A stretch of DNA of 64,000 bases. Source: Cloeon dipterum. Its lineage: Eukaryota > Arthropoda > Insecta > Ephemeroptera > Baetidae. The first letter of the stretch is position 1, and every line of letters begins with the position of its first letter. The translations under genes and the position numbers were made by a program. Where the stretch lies: positions 33,112,545-33,176,544 of the forward strand of contig NC_088790.1 of NCBI RefSeq assembly GCF_949628265.1, given 5' to 3'. This document shows, one piece after another, positions 47,411 through 58,140 of this stretch. The notes below the pieces were generated by a model. That model saw only the letters and a program-made list of their open reading frames with translations. It was not told where the DNA came from and searched no databases.

Positions 47411-50295
47411 CGGCTTCAGCAGCATCTTTCCTCGCTGCTCACTCGACTTTACACCTCCACCAGCAGCCGTCTCCGTTTCGACCTGTCCTATCCCACCGCC
47501 TCGAACTGCCCTCTCCGCCTCCGCCGATACCGCCGCCGCCGCAAACACCTCAGTCGCCTCCACCACCGCTCCCTCCGCCGCCGCTTCCAACGCCGCCGCG
47601 CTCGACGGCTGCTCGGCGTCGTCCGACCTGGTCTTCGCCAGAGCCTGCTGCGCCTTGTTGATCCGCTCCTTCCGTCTCCGTGGTCTTCGGGTCCGTCTTC
47701 GCTGCTCCTATTCCTCTCCTTCCTTCAGTCCGCCAGTCCTCCTCCTCCAGTCCTGTCCCTCGCGTCCTCCAGATTCAGATCCCTTCTAACCTATGGGAAA
47801 GCAGCTCCTTTATTTATACAAGTTCTAAGGCATAAATCTTATTTAGCTAAAATTAAATAAATAAAAATAAATATTTTCAAAATAATATAACACGAATAAA
47901 AATTAATTAATAAATTAAATTTATTTTCAAATAATATGTTTAATGTTAATATAAATTCAGAAAATTATATTCCTGTTGAAATGTTTTTTGGTGTTTCTAT
48001 CAAGTGCAATTTTCACTTCATTAACTCTTCGCCGTAATCGCACAAAGAATGTTCCATATCACTTTAAATTCTTTTCAACATCTCATATCATCTGAAATCT
48101 CCGGTTATGACATTTTATTACTTTCCAAATCACGAAAAGTTAAATATATTGCTTGTTTTTTACGTGTTTTTTTAAACTTTGAACCTCCAAATCTCGGGCT
48201 CTGAGCATCTCTAATGCAAAATCTAACTACCAATGGACTCGTATCAATCTCCTTTGATCAGGTGGAGGGTTTAAAAGGTGCATAAACTCATCCCCTTTCA
48301 TCCCCAGTTCCACAATTTTAACAATAAGCGACCGCCGTTCCTGTCGCCGCTCCTTGTTTTGCATCTTTCGAGCTGTGTGACATCTTATTGGCAGAGAGGA
48401 AGCTCCCCAAAACCGATTTGTTGGTTAGAGCAGGTCAAGTCGAGTGCAACGGTGGCTAATTTCTTCAATTGTGACCCTTAAAACCCGAGGTTTGGAGTTG
48501 GAAAAATGACGAAATGAAAAAGAAATGTGCAACTTTTTCAGGTTTTTGGTATTTCCACCTCCAAATCTCGGGTTGTATAAGCATCAGAATTGCAGGGAAA
48601 CTGCCCACCGTTGCACTCGATTTTACCTGCTCTAACAAAAAGGTCGGTTTGGGGAGCTTGCTCTCCGTCAATAAGATGTCACACAACTCAAAAGATGCAA
48701 AACAAAAGGAGCGGCGACAGGAACGGCGGTCGCTTGTTATTAAAATTGTGGCACTGGGGATGAAAGGGGACGAGTTTAAGCTACTTTTAAACCCTGCAAC
48801 TGCTCAGAGGAGATTGAGACGTGTCCAACGGTAGTGAGATTTGGTAATTGAGATGCTCAGAACCCGAGATTTGGCGTTTCAAAGTTTCAAAATCGCGTGA
48901 AAAAACAATTTTTTAATTTTTTTAATTTTTGCCTGATCCCGCATTTTAACAATCAGAATTTCAAAATCCATCACTAGACTGTTCTCAATCTCCCCAGAAG
49001 CACAGATTTGTTTTTCACGCTGTAAATAATATATTTTTAATATTTTTGAGGTTTCAAAATTGAGACAAACGCACTCTCCTAGAGGAAATAATATTTTATT
49101 GCTGGTGGTTTCCGATGAAATTAGAGTTTGAAAATTTTTAAATTGATATAGAGCAATTTTTGTGCGATTACAGAGAAGGCTTAATGAATTAAAATTTGCA
49201 CTTCAAAAGAAACACCGAAAAATATTGTAACACTATTATAATTTTTAGAATTAAATAATAACAATAATTATTTTATTTAAATTTATATTTAATTTAATTA
49301 ATATTTTTTTATCTATTTATATTAATATTCGACGTATTTATTTTTGTTTACTTAATTTAAGCTTAATAATAAGGATGCCTTAGGATTTTTATAAATGGAA
49401 TTTAAATTAGAGTTAATTGTTTCAAATGGTTATCAGTATTATATAAATAATTTTTTGGTTAGATTTAATGCTTAGTTCTAAATTAATGTAGTGAATTTTA
49501 TTTTATTATATTTTATCGGATTTAAATATTTATTATTTATTTTTCTTAAAAATATATTCAAATTTAACCGCGTTTTCTTTGTATTATAAATTTTTATTCA
49601 GCAAATTTAAATTGAAAGGTAAATTTCTTGAATTTCAATACAATTTTTATGTATTTTTCAATGGATTTGTAAACTAGATTAAGATTTCGGGCTAAATTAA
49701 TAAAATGAGCTGCTTTCCCATACGCTAGCATGGATCTGGAGGACTTGGAAGTGGACTTCGAGGAGGACTGGAGAGGACCAGAGAGATGGCCCTGAGGACA
49801 ACAACCGGCGGAGAAGAAGGAAGGACTGGAGCAGCCAAGACGGACTGGAAGATCCCGGAATGCGTCGCAAACGAGAAGTTGGACGCGAATGGAAGCCTGG
49901 ACGCTGGAAGCCTGGACGCGACGGAGCAGATCAACGAGGCCGAGATGACCGCGCAGAAGACCCTGGCGAAGGCCAGGTTGGACGCGGCCGAGCAGCCGGT
50001 TGGGCTGGAGGAGCTGGAATCGCAACGGACACAGTTGGAAGTTGAGGTGCGGCAGCTCGAGGCGACGAGGCAGCAGCTGGAGGCGGCGGCGAGGTGGATG
50101 CGGCGGCGAGGTGGAGGCGGCGGCCAGGTGGACGCGGTGGCTGGTGAAGCTGGCGAGGTGATGGTCGATCGTCACGCGCCAGCTGGAGACGCAGGATGCG
50201 CTGGTACCACGGAAAAGACCAGCACGACGAAGCGATGTACACACAAGGTGTGTATGCTAGCAGCTGGAGTCACACGCCATTGTCGCAAATTCTAA
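47370..50295. mobile_element. Long palindromic element 4 (left arm shortened)
   Basis: Inverted repeat with its axis near 48.53 kb. The left GC-rich end is 47585-47815 and the right end 49690-50295. Core modules are 48130-48480 (left) and 48570-49080 (right). The left AT-rich arm is much shorter than the right (about 300 against 600 bp), as if part was deleted just after CAGCTCC at 47810. The right end is the subtype seen in elements 2 and 5. No transposition gene is seen. Confidence 0.8.
49730..50295 (+). pseudogene. Right-arm coiled-coil gene fragment of element 4
   Basis: The ATG at 49730 starts MDLEDLEVDFEEDWRGPERW and then meets a stop. From 49786 a different frame is open for 169 codons and includes EQINEAEMTAQKTLAKARLD, EELESQRTQLEVEVRQLEA and TRQQLEAAARW, a clear coiled coil, followed by a glycine-rich part and a short tail. 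It is the longest uninterrupted + strand reading of the carried gene. The start ATG and the coil lie in different frames here, so an intact product is unlikely. Confidence 0.6.
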
Positions 50296-51041
50296 ATTAC
50301 AATTGATAAATGTCGAAACTTTTAAAATGATTTAAATAACCGTTTATACTTCATTTGCATTGCTGTATCTTTTTTGTACCATTTTCACCTTAGTCTTAAA
50401 TGGGTACTAGAGAGAAAAAATTTAATAAATCGATGCGAGTGTGCAAGTAAATCAATACATTATATTAAGTTAACAATAACCGCACAAATTGTTGCGCAAT
50501 AAATCAAAAAAGAAAAATTGTTATAAGAAACCTTACAAGTCCCTGAATTCCATCCTTGAAAATTTCACAATGTAATGCTTGTTTTTAATTTTCTGTATCT
50601 CATTGAAAAAAAATTAATTTGTCAACAGATCCATTTCTAATATTAAGAACGGAAATAAGTAATTAATAGTTGTCGGTTGGTTAAAATCAATAGTTAAAAA
50701 TATAGTTTGGCAATATGTCTAATATTTGGTCAAATTAATAATTCTAAAGCCAGGCCTTTTTAAAAAGTCTGCAAAGTGGCATTCCTTTACATCGCTTAAA
50801 AATCATATTTTGTTCTAGGAAATATATTATAAGCATGATTTTAATTTCGAGATCACGAGAAAAATTACTAGAATTTGTCAGCTGATCCTGGCAGTAAAAT
50901 ACCAACTTAAAGCTGTTTCAAATGGAAGTTTTTAAACTATGTGTTGGGCATCTAATTGGTTTTGAAATATAATAAAGTGCGTGTCCAGTATTTTTTTATA
51001 GGATTTTTAATCCCAGATGCGCAGGATTTTGCTTCGTGGAC

Positions 51042-51078
<37 letters not shown>

Positions 51079-51545
51079 AGCTTCAAAAACGTACTTACAC
51101 GAAATATAACTAATGTTGAATCTAATGCGTACAATATTCTAACTTATAACTTATTTAACACACGTTTTGCAAATGTCCCTGAAACGCGAGTAGGTTTCAC
51201 AGGCGCCCGGAATAGAGACGTTGATGCACGCAAGGTATGCAATCTGCGCGACGTGCGTGTATTCAGGCGTTGCCTACACTCGCGAAGCGATATCCAGTTT
51301 ATTTCGTGCCAAAACACCCTAAAATAATTTTTTTTTATTATTTGTGATTGATTTCCTTTGGTGATTTTAGTGCTTTTAAGTATTTTAACCTTTTTCTGTT
51401 AAAAAATATCGGTTCAAATCAGATGCGTGGCACGCTGAATTTGACTTTTCAAATTTCTATCAACTGTTCTCTTATTAAAATATTAATTTATTTATAGTCT
51501 AATCATAGGTGAAAAATTGAAATGTGGGCGTGTGTGCTTTTTCAG
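50296..51545. other. Mostly unique AT-rich stretch, no gene recognised
   Basis: It has a weak trace of module L at 50335-50455 (GAGAGAAAAAATTTAATAAA, then ATCGATGCGAGTGTGCAAG) and a (TA)n run at 51045-51075. Otherwise nothing is recognised. Confidence 0.45.
51045..51075. repeat. (TA)n microsatellite
   Basis: Thirty-one bases of uninterrupted TA alternation, seen directly. Confidence 0.95.
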
Positions 51546-51743
51546 GGACGGCGGGCAGCCGGTGGCTTCAGAGCGGCCGCATTGGACGGGCAGACGGCGC
51601 AGTTGACGCTGGACGGCCAGTACTCGTGCGAGGCGCGCAGTGAGATGGGCAGCGTCGTGTGCTGCGCCGACTCGAGCTCATCGACGCCCAAGTTGGAGTG
51701 AGGAGCACAAGGACTAGCCTCACCTTTCACCTTCTGACTCGCA
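51546..51743 (+). pseudogene. Second half of an I-set immunoglobulin-like domain, frame-broken
   Basis: A 198-bp exon between a TTTTTCAG acceptor and a GTAAGACC donor. In one frame it reads GDGGQPVASERPHW, which continues GDPAPSGSG of the upstream half-exon in the correct splice phase. In another it reads DGQTAQLTLDGQYSC, EARSEMGSVVCCAD and SSSTPKLE, then a stop. The G-Q-Y-S-C-E-A-x-(S/N)-E-x-G sequence is the F/G-strand signature of I-set domains. The frame change and the loss of residues between W and the DGQ segment indicate decay, or an unusual exon structure. Protein identity is unknown; giant muscle or neuronal adhesion proteins are candidates. Confidence 0.6.
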
Positions 51744-52275
51744 GGTAAGACCAAAAATCTCATATTTCACAATTTCCATCATTGTTTACTCGGCGTTAGT
51801 AAAAGTTTCTTCACGAAACCCCTTTTTTAATTAAATTCCAGTTATAATTACAATGGCCCATTTATACACTCTGTAATTACAGAGAATCGCGAGTTAAATA
51901 ATCAAACAAAAGGAGATCGGGCAACTCAACTCTCGCTTTGCTAAAAATCCATCGGCGTGGCGGCGAAACGAAATAGGATTTATTGATTGATTTATTAAAC
52001 GCCAGCGGCGTACAACTGTATGTACAAACATGGAAAAATTACAACTTTTTATAGACGGAATTAGGATTTAAGAGAGTTTATTTATTTATCTGCTCGTCGA
52101 CCGGGAAATACTTGCTGCTGCGTTTTATTTTTATTTGCTCCGAGCCGGCGCCGAGTTGATTCGAATGGTCTGATTTAACCAAAATTGTCCAATTGCAAGT
52201 TGTCAAGTGATTGCGTGAGTTTGCTGCGTTTGCTTGTGTTCGCCAGCGCCTTGCCGCTCCACCCAGCGGCAGCGA
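51744..52275. other. Intron-like unique spacer
   Basis: It lies between the immunoglobulin half-exon and block H copy 2. No repeat partner or domain was seen. Confidence 0.4.
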
Positions 52276-55140
52276 CCACGAATTCCCGCGTCTAATTAAT
52301 AGCTGCACTTTGTTACTCTCGTGCAGGCAGGCGGCCGCGTCGGCGGACGCTGGTAGCGAGTGGCCAATTTCCGGCTGCCACTTTTAATCCGAGCATCAAT
52401 CCACTCTCGCCGCTGCTGCGCGACTGCAAGCTCTTTTTCACCGATTTCTATTAGCGAGAGGTGCGGAAAAAGAAAAAAGGGTAAAACAGGAGCTTGAATG
52501 CTGGTTGCGTGTCGCGTGTGTCGATGCTTTTCAACCGCGACAGCGAGGTTCAAAGGTCCGACGCGTGCCGTGTGTGGCAATTTTTCTGGGGGCTTTTCGC
52601 TCATTCACTCGATGTTAAGAATTCGACGCCAAACAGCGCCGATTTTCCCTTCCTCACAATTAAATCAATTAAATGAACTGTTTTGTTTTTTCGGAATTTT
52701 TCGTTTTTCAATCGTGCGGTTGCGGTCCTTTTATGTTGTGAAGTAAACGTTTGTCGTTTGCAACGAACCATAGCGATGCTGTTTCGTGCTCCGCTGTTTG
52801 CTTGCATCGTGACGCAAGCACACTTTGTAGTGCGCTTGTTGACGCGTGCGTCTGTTTGAAATTAGTGTCATTTTTCTAATTTCAATTTTCCTGTAGCCTT
52901 TATGTAGAGCAGACTTGGCGCGCGCATCCAGTCGCACGCAATGGCGAATCGCAACTCGCGGAAATGAAGTGACTAATAATTCACGCTTGGTCAACCGAAT
53001 ACAAATACACTTTCGCACACTTGAAAGAATCTGCGAGCTGTTGAAACTAAAGTTATTGTTTGGCATTAGGCGTTGCGGCCGCGTGAACGAGCACGTGCTG
53101 TCCCTGTTCGAAAAAATAAGGATGGTGCTTGCAGCTAATCGCCGCCGATTGGTTTTCGTCCGATTCCACCGGGATAATGCCCTCCGAATGCATTCTACTT
53201 GGCACCGTTCCTTCCGTCCTCATTTTACTTATCGTGTCGGATTGCGGCGAGTGGAAATTCTGTTGGCGGCAGGAATTTCATGTTCAAAGTGATTGCCATT
53301 CATTTTCTTATTTTTAAACCAATTAGCTGTCTTTGTATCAGAATCCTCTTCAAGTTAGCTCTCTCTTCGAAATTTCGATTTGCCTATATTCAATCAGCAC
53401 GGGGATTCCTAAATTAAAAAATAATGCATTCAATATAAATTTGACCCATTTTGAATTAATTAATTGTTTAACATTATTTGTATTGTTATTTTATAAAAAT
53501 AATCCATTTAAAATAAATTCAATTTAGTTAATTTATTGAGTTTGGTGTTAATGCATAATTGATTTGAATTAAATTTATTTTATAATATATGATTTTATAA
53601 TATTTTGAATAAAATTAATTCACGAGCGAATTTCGGTTAGATCGAACTCTTTGATGAAGCCATCTAGATTTTTTAAATTCTTATGATTTTGTGTTAGCTG
53701 CATGAGCAGCGACTCATGATCAATGTAATATATCGGCCACAGATGGTGGCAATAATTGATTATTGGCATAATTTCATCAAATGGCAAAGTGACAAAAAAA
53801 TTCAAAGTGTATATTGTCGCTTTTCTGTCCGCTTTTCTTTTGGCAGCGAACCGCCGCCGCTCCTAGCGCCGCTCCCTACCGCAACGACACACTTTATTGG
53901 TGTTTAAATCGAACCAATTTCACTGCGGCACTTTTCAGCATTTCATAATTTACGAGCGTCACGTCACAAAATATCGCCTCAAAGGAAGTGCCGGTCTGGC
54001 CGCGCTTTGCTGCTGGACGAGAGACCGCCTTTTGGCTGCTCTTTCGAGCGAGCGAGAGCGATAAAAAAATGATATTAAGTCATTGACAGCCTTTCTCGCA
54101 TCTTTGCAACGGTTGAGGTGTAAAAAAGAACGAGATAAAAGCGCTAAAATGGATTTAATTAAACAGACACACAGCGTAAACGGTGCTCCAGAGAGCGGCG
54201 CCTGGAACGGCGGTCGCGCATATTTAACCCTTCCGCCTGCAACAGGAGCACGGCCGCACTTCCTGCATCCTCTCTCTCTCATGCATTGCTTACGTACGCT
54301 GGTATAGCAAATTAAATTATAATAATTTCATTGCTGCGCGTTTAAGTTGTTAAATAATTTTAGTAATAACCGCTGCGTGACAAAAGCGCCACGATCCACA
54401 GCCAGAACCGGTGCCGCTTTGTGGCGCTTTTGCAACGCCCGCGTGTCTATTCATATTTAAATGCTAAAAATGGCTGTTAAATTTTTACCACTTTCAATTC
54501 TGCGCGTGTATGTAGCTTATATATAATTATAACGTATAATAGGGATGTCAGTATAGAACTCGTCAAATAATCACGGGCGCCACAACGCGGCGCGTGTTCT
54601 GGCTGCGGATTGTGGCACTTTTATCAAGCTGCGGCTATTATTAAAACCTAATTAACGCGCAGCAATGAAATTATTGTAATATTTAATTTGCTGTACCAGC
54701 GTACGTAAGCAATGCATGAGCGCGACCGCCGCTTCCTGCGGCGGCGCTCTCTGTAGGACCGTTTACGCTGTGTGTCTGTTTAATTAAATCTATTTTTGCG
54801 CTTTCATCTCGTTCTTTTTAACACCTCAACCGTTGCAAAGATGCGAGAAAGGCTGCGACGACTGTTCTGGCTGAGAAATCAAACCGTTCCGCCCGTTTCA
54901 GTCTCTCAGTCAAAAGCGATCGGCCGCTTCTGGAACTCCACTTGCAGCACGCGGCACTGCAGTCACTCTCCACCAGTTCAAGTGCCTCCTTGACCAGCTT
55001 CGCGAGCTGCAGTTGGCGTTCCATGTCGTGCTTTGAGACTTGCTCGAGGCATTGGCACTTTCGGTGCACGCCGTCCCACTCGCTCAGCTCCGTCTCAAGC
55101 TGGCGCACGTGGTCCGCCGCCTCCGCGCACGCCTCCTGCC
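52276..55140 (+). repeat. Duplicated block H (copy 2)
   Basis: Paralogue of 33172-35550 with long identical runs. It keeps the complete 769-bp fold-back element that is internally deleted in copy 1. The left border is sharp: similarity starts at CGACCACGAATTCCCGCG, where copy 1 abuts the coiled-coil end of element 2 and this copy abuts unrelated DNA. Confidence 0.93.
54087..54855. mobile_element. Complete 769-bp fold-back (MITE-like) element
   Basis: Nearly the whole length is one inverted repeat with its axis near 54.47-54.5 kb. CAGCCTTTCTCGCATCTTTG at the left pairs with CAAAGATGCGAGAAAGGCTG at the right. GATTTAATTAAACAGACACA, GCGTAAACGGT, TGCATTGCTTACGTACGCTGG and AGCCAGAAC also recur in inverted order. 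It has no open frame of note. It is too short to encode a transposase, so if mobile it would be non-autonomous. Target-site duplication was not determined. Confidence 0.9.
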
Positions 55141-55297
55141 GCACGCTGCCCTCCGCGCGCGACGGCTGCTCGGCCGCGTCCGACCTGGTCTTCGCCAGGG
55201 GCTGCTGCGCCTCGTTGATCCGCTCCGTCCGTCTCGGCGGGGTCTTCGGGTCCGTCTTCGCTGCTTCTGTCCTTCCTTTAGTCCGCCAGTCCTCCAC
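54818..55297 (-). pseudogene. Longest minus-strand coiled-coil reading frame (left arm of element 5)
   Basis: This is 159 codons open on the minus strand. It begins MEDWRTKGRTEAAKTDPKTP, passes through ERINEAQQPLAKTRSDAAEQ, HVRQLETELSEWDG, QVSKHDMERQLQLAKLV and KEALELVESDC, and ends in RTVVAAFLASLQRLRC, whose last codons lie in the fold-back element. The middle has leucine/valine heptads typical of a parallel coiled coil. It could be a functional small protein or a gene fragment; the fragment reading is favoured because other arms carry the same words in broken frames. Homology to a named coiled-coil protein is not claimed. Confidence 0.45.
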
Positions 55298-58140
55298 CTC
55301 CAGTCCAGTCCCACGAGTCGTCCAAATCCTGATCCTTTCTAGCCCATGGGAAAGCAGCTCCTTTTATTAATTTAGCCAGACATCTTAATTTAGATTACAA
55401 ATCCTTTCAAAAAATCATAAAAATAACGAGAAATTAAAAAATATTTTTCATTCAATTCAAATTCGCTTTAAAAAATCTTTTTAAACAAAGAAAAACCTGT
55501 TAAATTTTATTTTAATTAAAGACATGTAAGGTAAATAACTTTGAAATGTGTTTAAATCAATAATAATCAATAGCAGTTAATTATTTCGGAACTAATCATT
55601 AAATCGCACTAAAAAATATTTATTCAATTCTCATAACCATTTCAAACAATTAAATTTACTTTGAATTCAATTTATTTAAATCCTAAAAGGCATAAATATT
55701 ATTTAGGTTAAATTAAATAAATAAAAATCAATATTTTCAATATTAATATAGATTAGAAATTCTTTAATGAATTAAAAACATTTTCAAATAAAATACTTAA
55801 TAATAATACTTATTTGAAATTTTTTAATCCCGTTGAAATGTTGTTCGAAGTTTCTTTTGAGCGCAATTTTTATTTTACTAACCTTTCGCCGTAATCGCAC
55901 AAAAATGCTCTATCTATATCACATTACATTTTTTTCAACATCTCATTTCATCTGAAATCTCCGGGTATATGACATTTTATTATCTTAGGCGAAATTACAT
56001 TTGTCTCCATTTTGGAAGCAAATTATTAAAACAAGATTAAATATATAGCGTCACAAACCCATTTGTGCTCCAGAGATTGAGAACAGTCTGGCGGTGGGTA
56101 GTTTTTGAAATTCTGGTTTTCAAATCCCGAGATAAGGAATTTTAAAAATCACGAAAAATGAAATAGATTGCTTGTATTTGCGCGTTTTTTAAACTTTGAA
56201 CCTCCAAATCTCGGGTTCTGAGTATCTCAATTACCAAATCTCACTACCGTTGGACACGTCTCAATCTCCTCTGAGCAGTTGGAGGGTTTAAAAGTAGCTT
56301 AAACTCGTCCCCTTTCATCCCCAGTGCCACAATTTTAATAACAAGCGACCGCCGTTCCTGTCGCCGCTCCTTGTTTTTCATCTTTCGAGTTGTGTGACAT
56401 CTTATTGGCAGAGAGCAAGCTCCACAAACCGACCTGTCTGTTAGAGCAGGTCAAGTCGAGTGCAATGGTTGTTAGTTTCTGCAAGTCTGTTCAATAGAAC
56501 ACGAGATTTGTAGGTGGAAATACCAAAAATCTCAAAAAGCTGCACATTTCTGTTTCATTTCGTCATTTTTCCAACTCCAAAACTCGGGTTTTAAGGGTCA
56601 CAATTGAAGAAATTAGCCACCGTTGCACTCGACTTGACCTGCTCTAACCAACAAATCGGTTTTGGGGAGCTTGCTCTCTGCCAATAAGATGTCACACAGC
56701 TCGAAAGATGCAAAACAAGGAGCGGCGACAACAGGAACGGCAGTCGCTTAGTATTAAAATTGTGGCATTGGGGATGAAAGGGGATGAGTTTAAGCACCTT
56801 TTAAACCCTCCACCTGATCAAAGGAGATTGAGACGAGTCCAACGGTAGTGAGATTTGGTAATTGAGATACTCAGAACCCGAGATTTGGCGTTTCAAAGTT
56901 TCAAAATCGCGTGTAAAACAATTTTTTTAATTTTTGCCTGATCCCGGATTTTAGCAATCAGAATTTCAAAATCCATCACTAGACTGTTCTCAATCTCCTC
57001 AGAAGCACAGATTTGTTTTTCACGCTGTAAATAATATTTTTTTAATATTTTTTAGCTTTCAAAATGGAGACAAACGCGCTCGCCTAGAGGAAATAACATT
57101 TTATTGCTGGTGGTTTCAGATGAAATTAGAGTTTGAAAATTTTTAAATTGATATAGAGCAATTTTTGTGCGATTACGGAGAAGGGTTAATGAATTAAAAT
57201 TTGCACTTCAAAGAAACGCCGAAAAATATTTTAACACAATTATAATTTTTAGAATTAAATAATATAAATTATTTTATTTAAATTTACATTTAATTTAATA
57301 ATTTATTTTTTTCTATCTATATTAATATTTAACATTTAAATTTTTATTTATTGAATTTTAGCTGAATAATAAGGATGCCTTGGGATTTTTATAAATGGAA
57401 TTTAAATTAGATTTTATTGTTTCAAATGGTTATCAGTATTATATAAATAATTATTTGGTTAGATTTAATGCTTAGTTCTGAATTAATGTAATGAATTTTA
57501 TTTTATTATATTTTATCGCATTTCAATATTTATTATTTATTTTTCTTTGAAATATATTCAAATTTAACCGTGTTTTCTTTGTATTATAAATTATTATTCA
57601 GCGAATTTAAATTGAAAGTTAAAATTCTTGAATTTGAACATAATTTTTATGTATTTTTCAATGGATTTGTAAACCAGATTAAGATTTCGGGCTAAATTAA
57701 TAAAATGAGCTGCTTTCCCATACGCTGGCATGGATCTGGAGGACTTGGACGTGGAAGACGAGGAGGACTGGTGAGGACCGCAGAGATGGCCTGGAGGACA
57801 ACAACCGGCGGAGTTGAAGGAAGATCTGGATTAGCCAAGACTGACTGGAAGACCCCGGAATGCGTCGCAACGAGAAGTTGGTGCGGCGCGTGGACGCGAC
57901 GGAGCAGTTCAAGGAGGCCGAGCTGACCGCGCAGAAGGCCCTGGCGAAGGCCAGGTTGGACTGGAGGAGCTGGAATCGCAGCGGGCACAGCCGGAACTTG
58001 TGGTGTGGCAGCTCAAGGCGATGAGGCAGTATCCGGAGGCGGCGTCGAGGTTTGATCTGGCCGCAGTGCGGGAGCTGCATCTGCCAGTTGCGGTTCGTCG
58101 AGTGCTGCAGCAGGAGATGCTGAGCACCATCGAGTAGATT
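55141..58140. mobile_element. Long palindromic element 5
   Basis: Inverted repeat with its axis near 56.54 kb and the clearest symmetry in the window. The left GC-rich end is 55150-55375, AT arm 55375-55990, module 55990-56530. These are mirrored by module 56545-57100, AT arm 57100-57690 and right end 57690-58140. At the axis, AACACGAGATTTGTAGGTGG on one side faces CCAACTCCAAAACTCGGGTT on the other. The right end is the subtype of elements 2 and 4. It has no transposase. Confidence 0.85.
57730..58136 (+). pseudogene. Right-arm coiled-coil gene fragment of element 5
   Basis: The ATG at 57730 starts MDLEDLDVEDEEDW and meets a stop at once. Farther on, EQFKEAELTAQKALAKARLD and EELESQRAQPELVVWQLKA are readable in other frames, corresponding to the EQINEAEMTAQK and EELESQRTQLEVEMRQLEA parts of elements 2 and 4 but more diverged. 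From about 58020 the match to the other arms is lost (MRQYPEAASRFDLAAVRELH). Confidence 0.55.
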
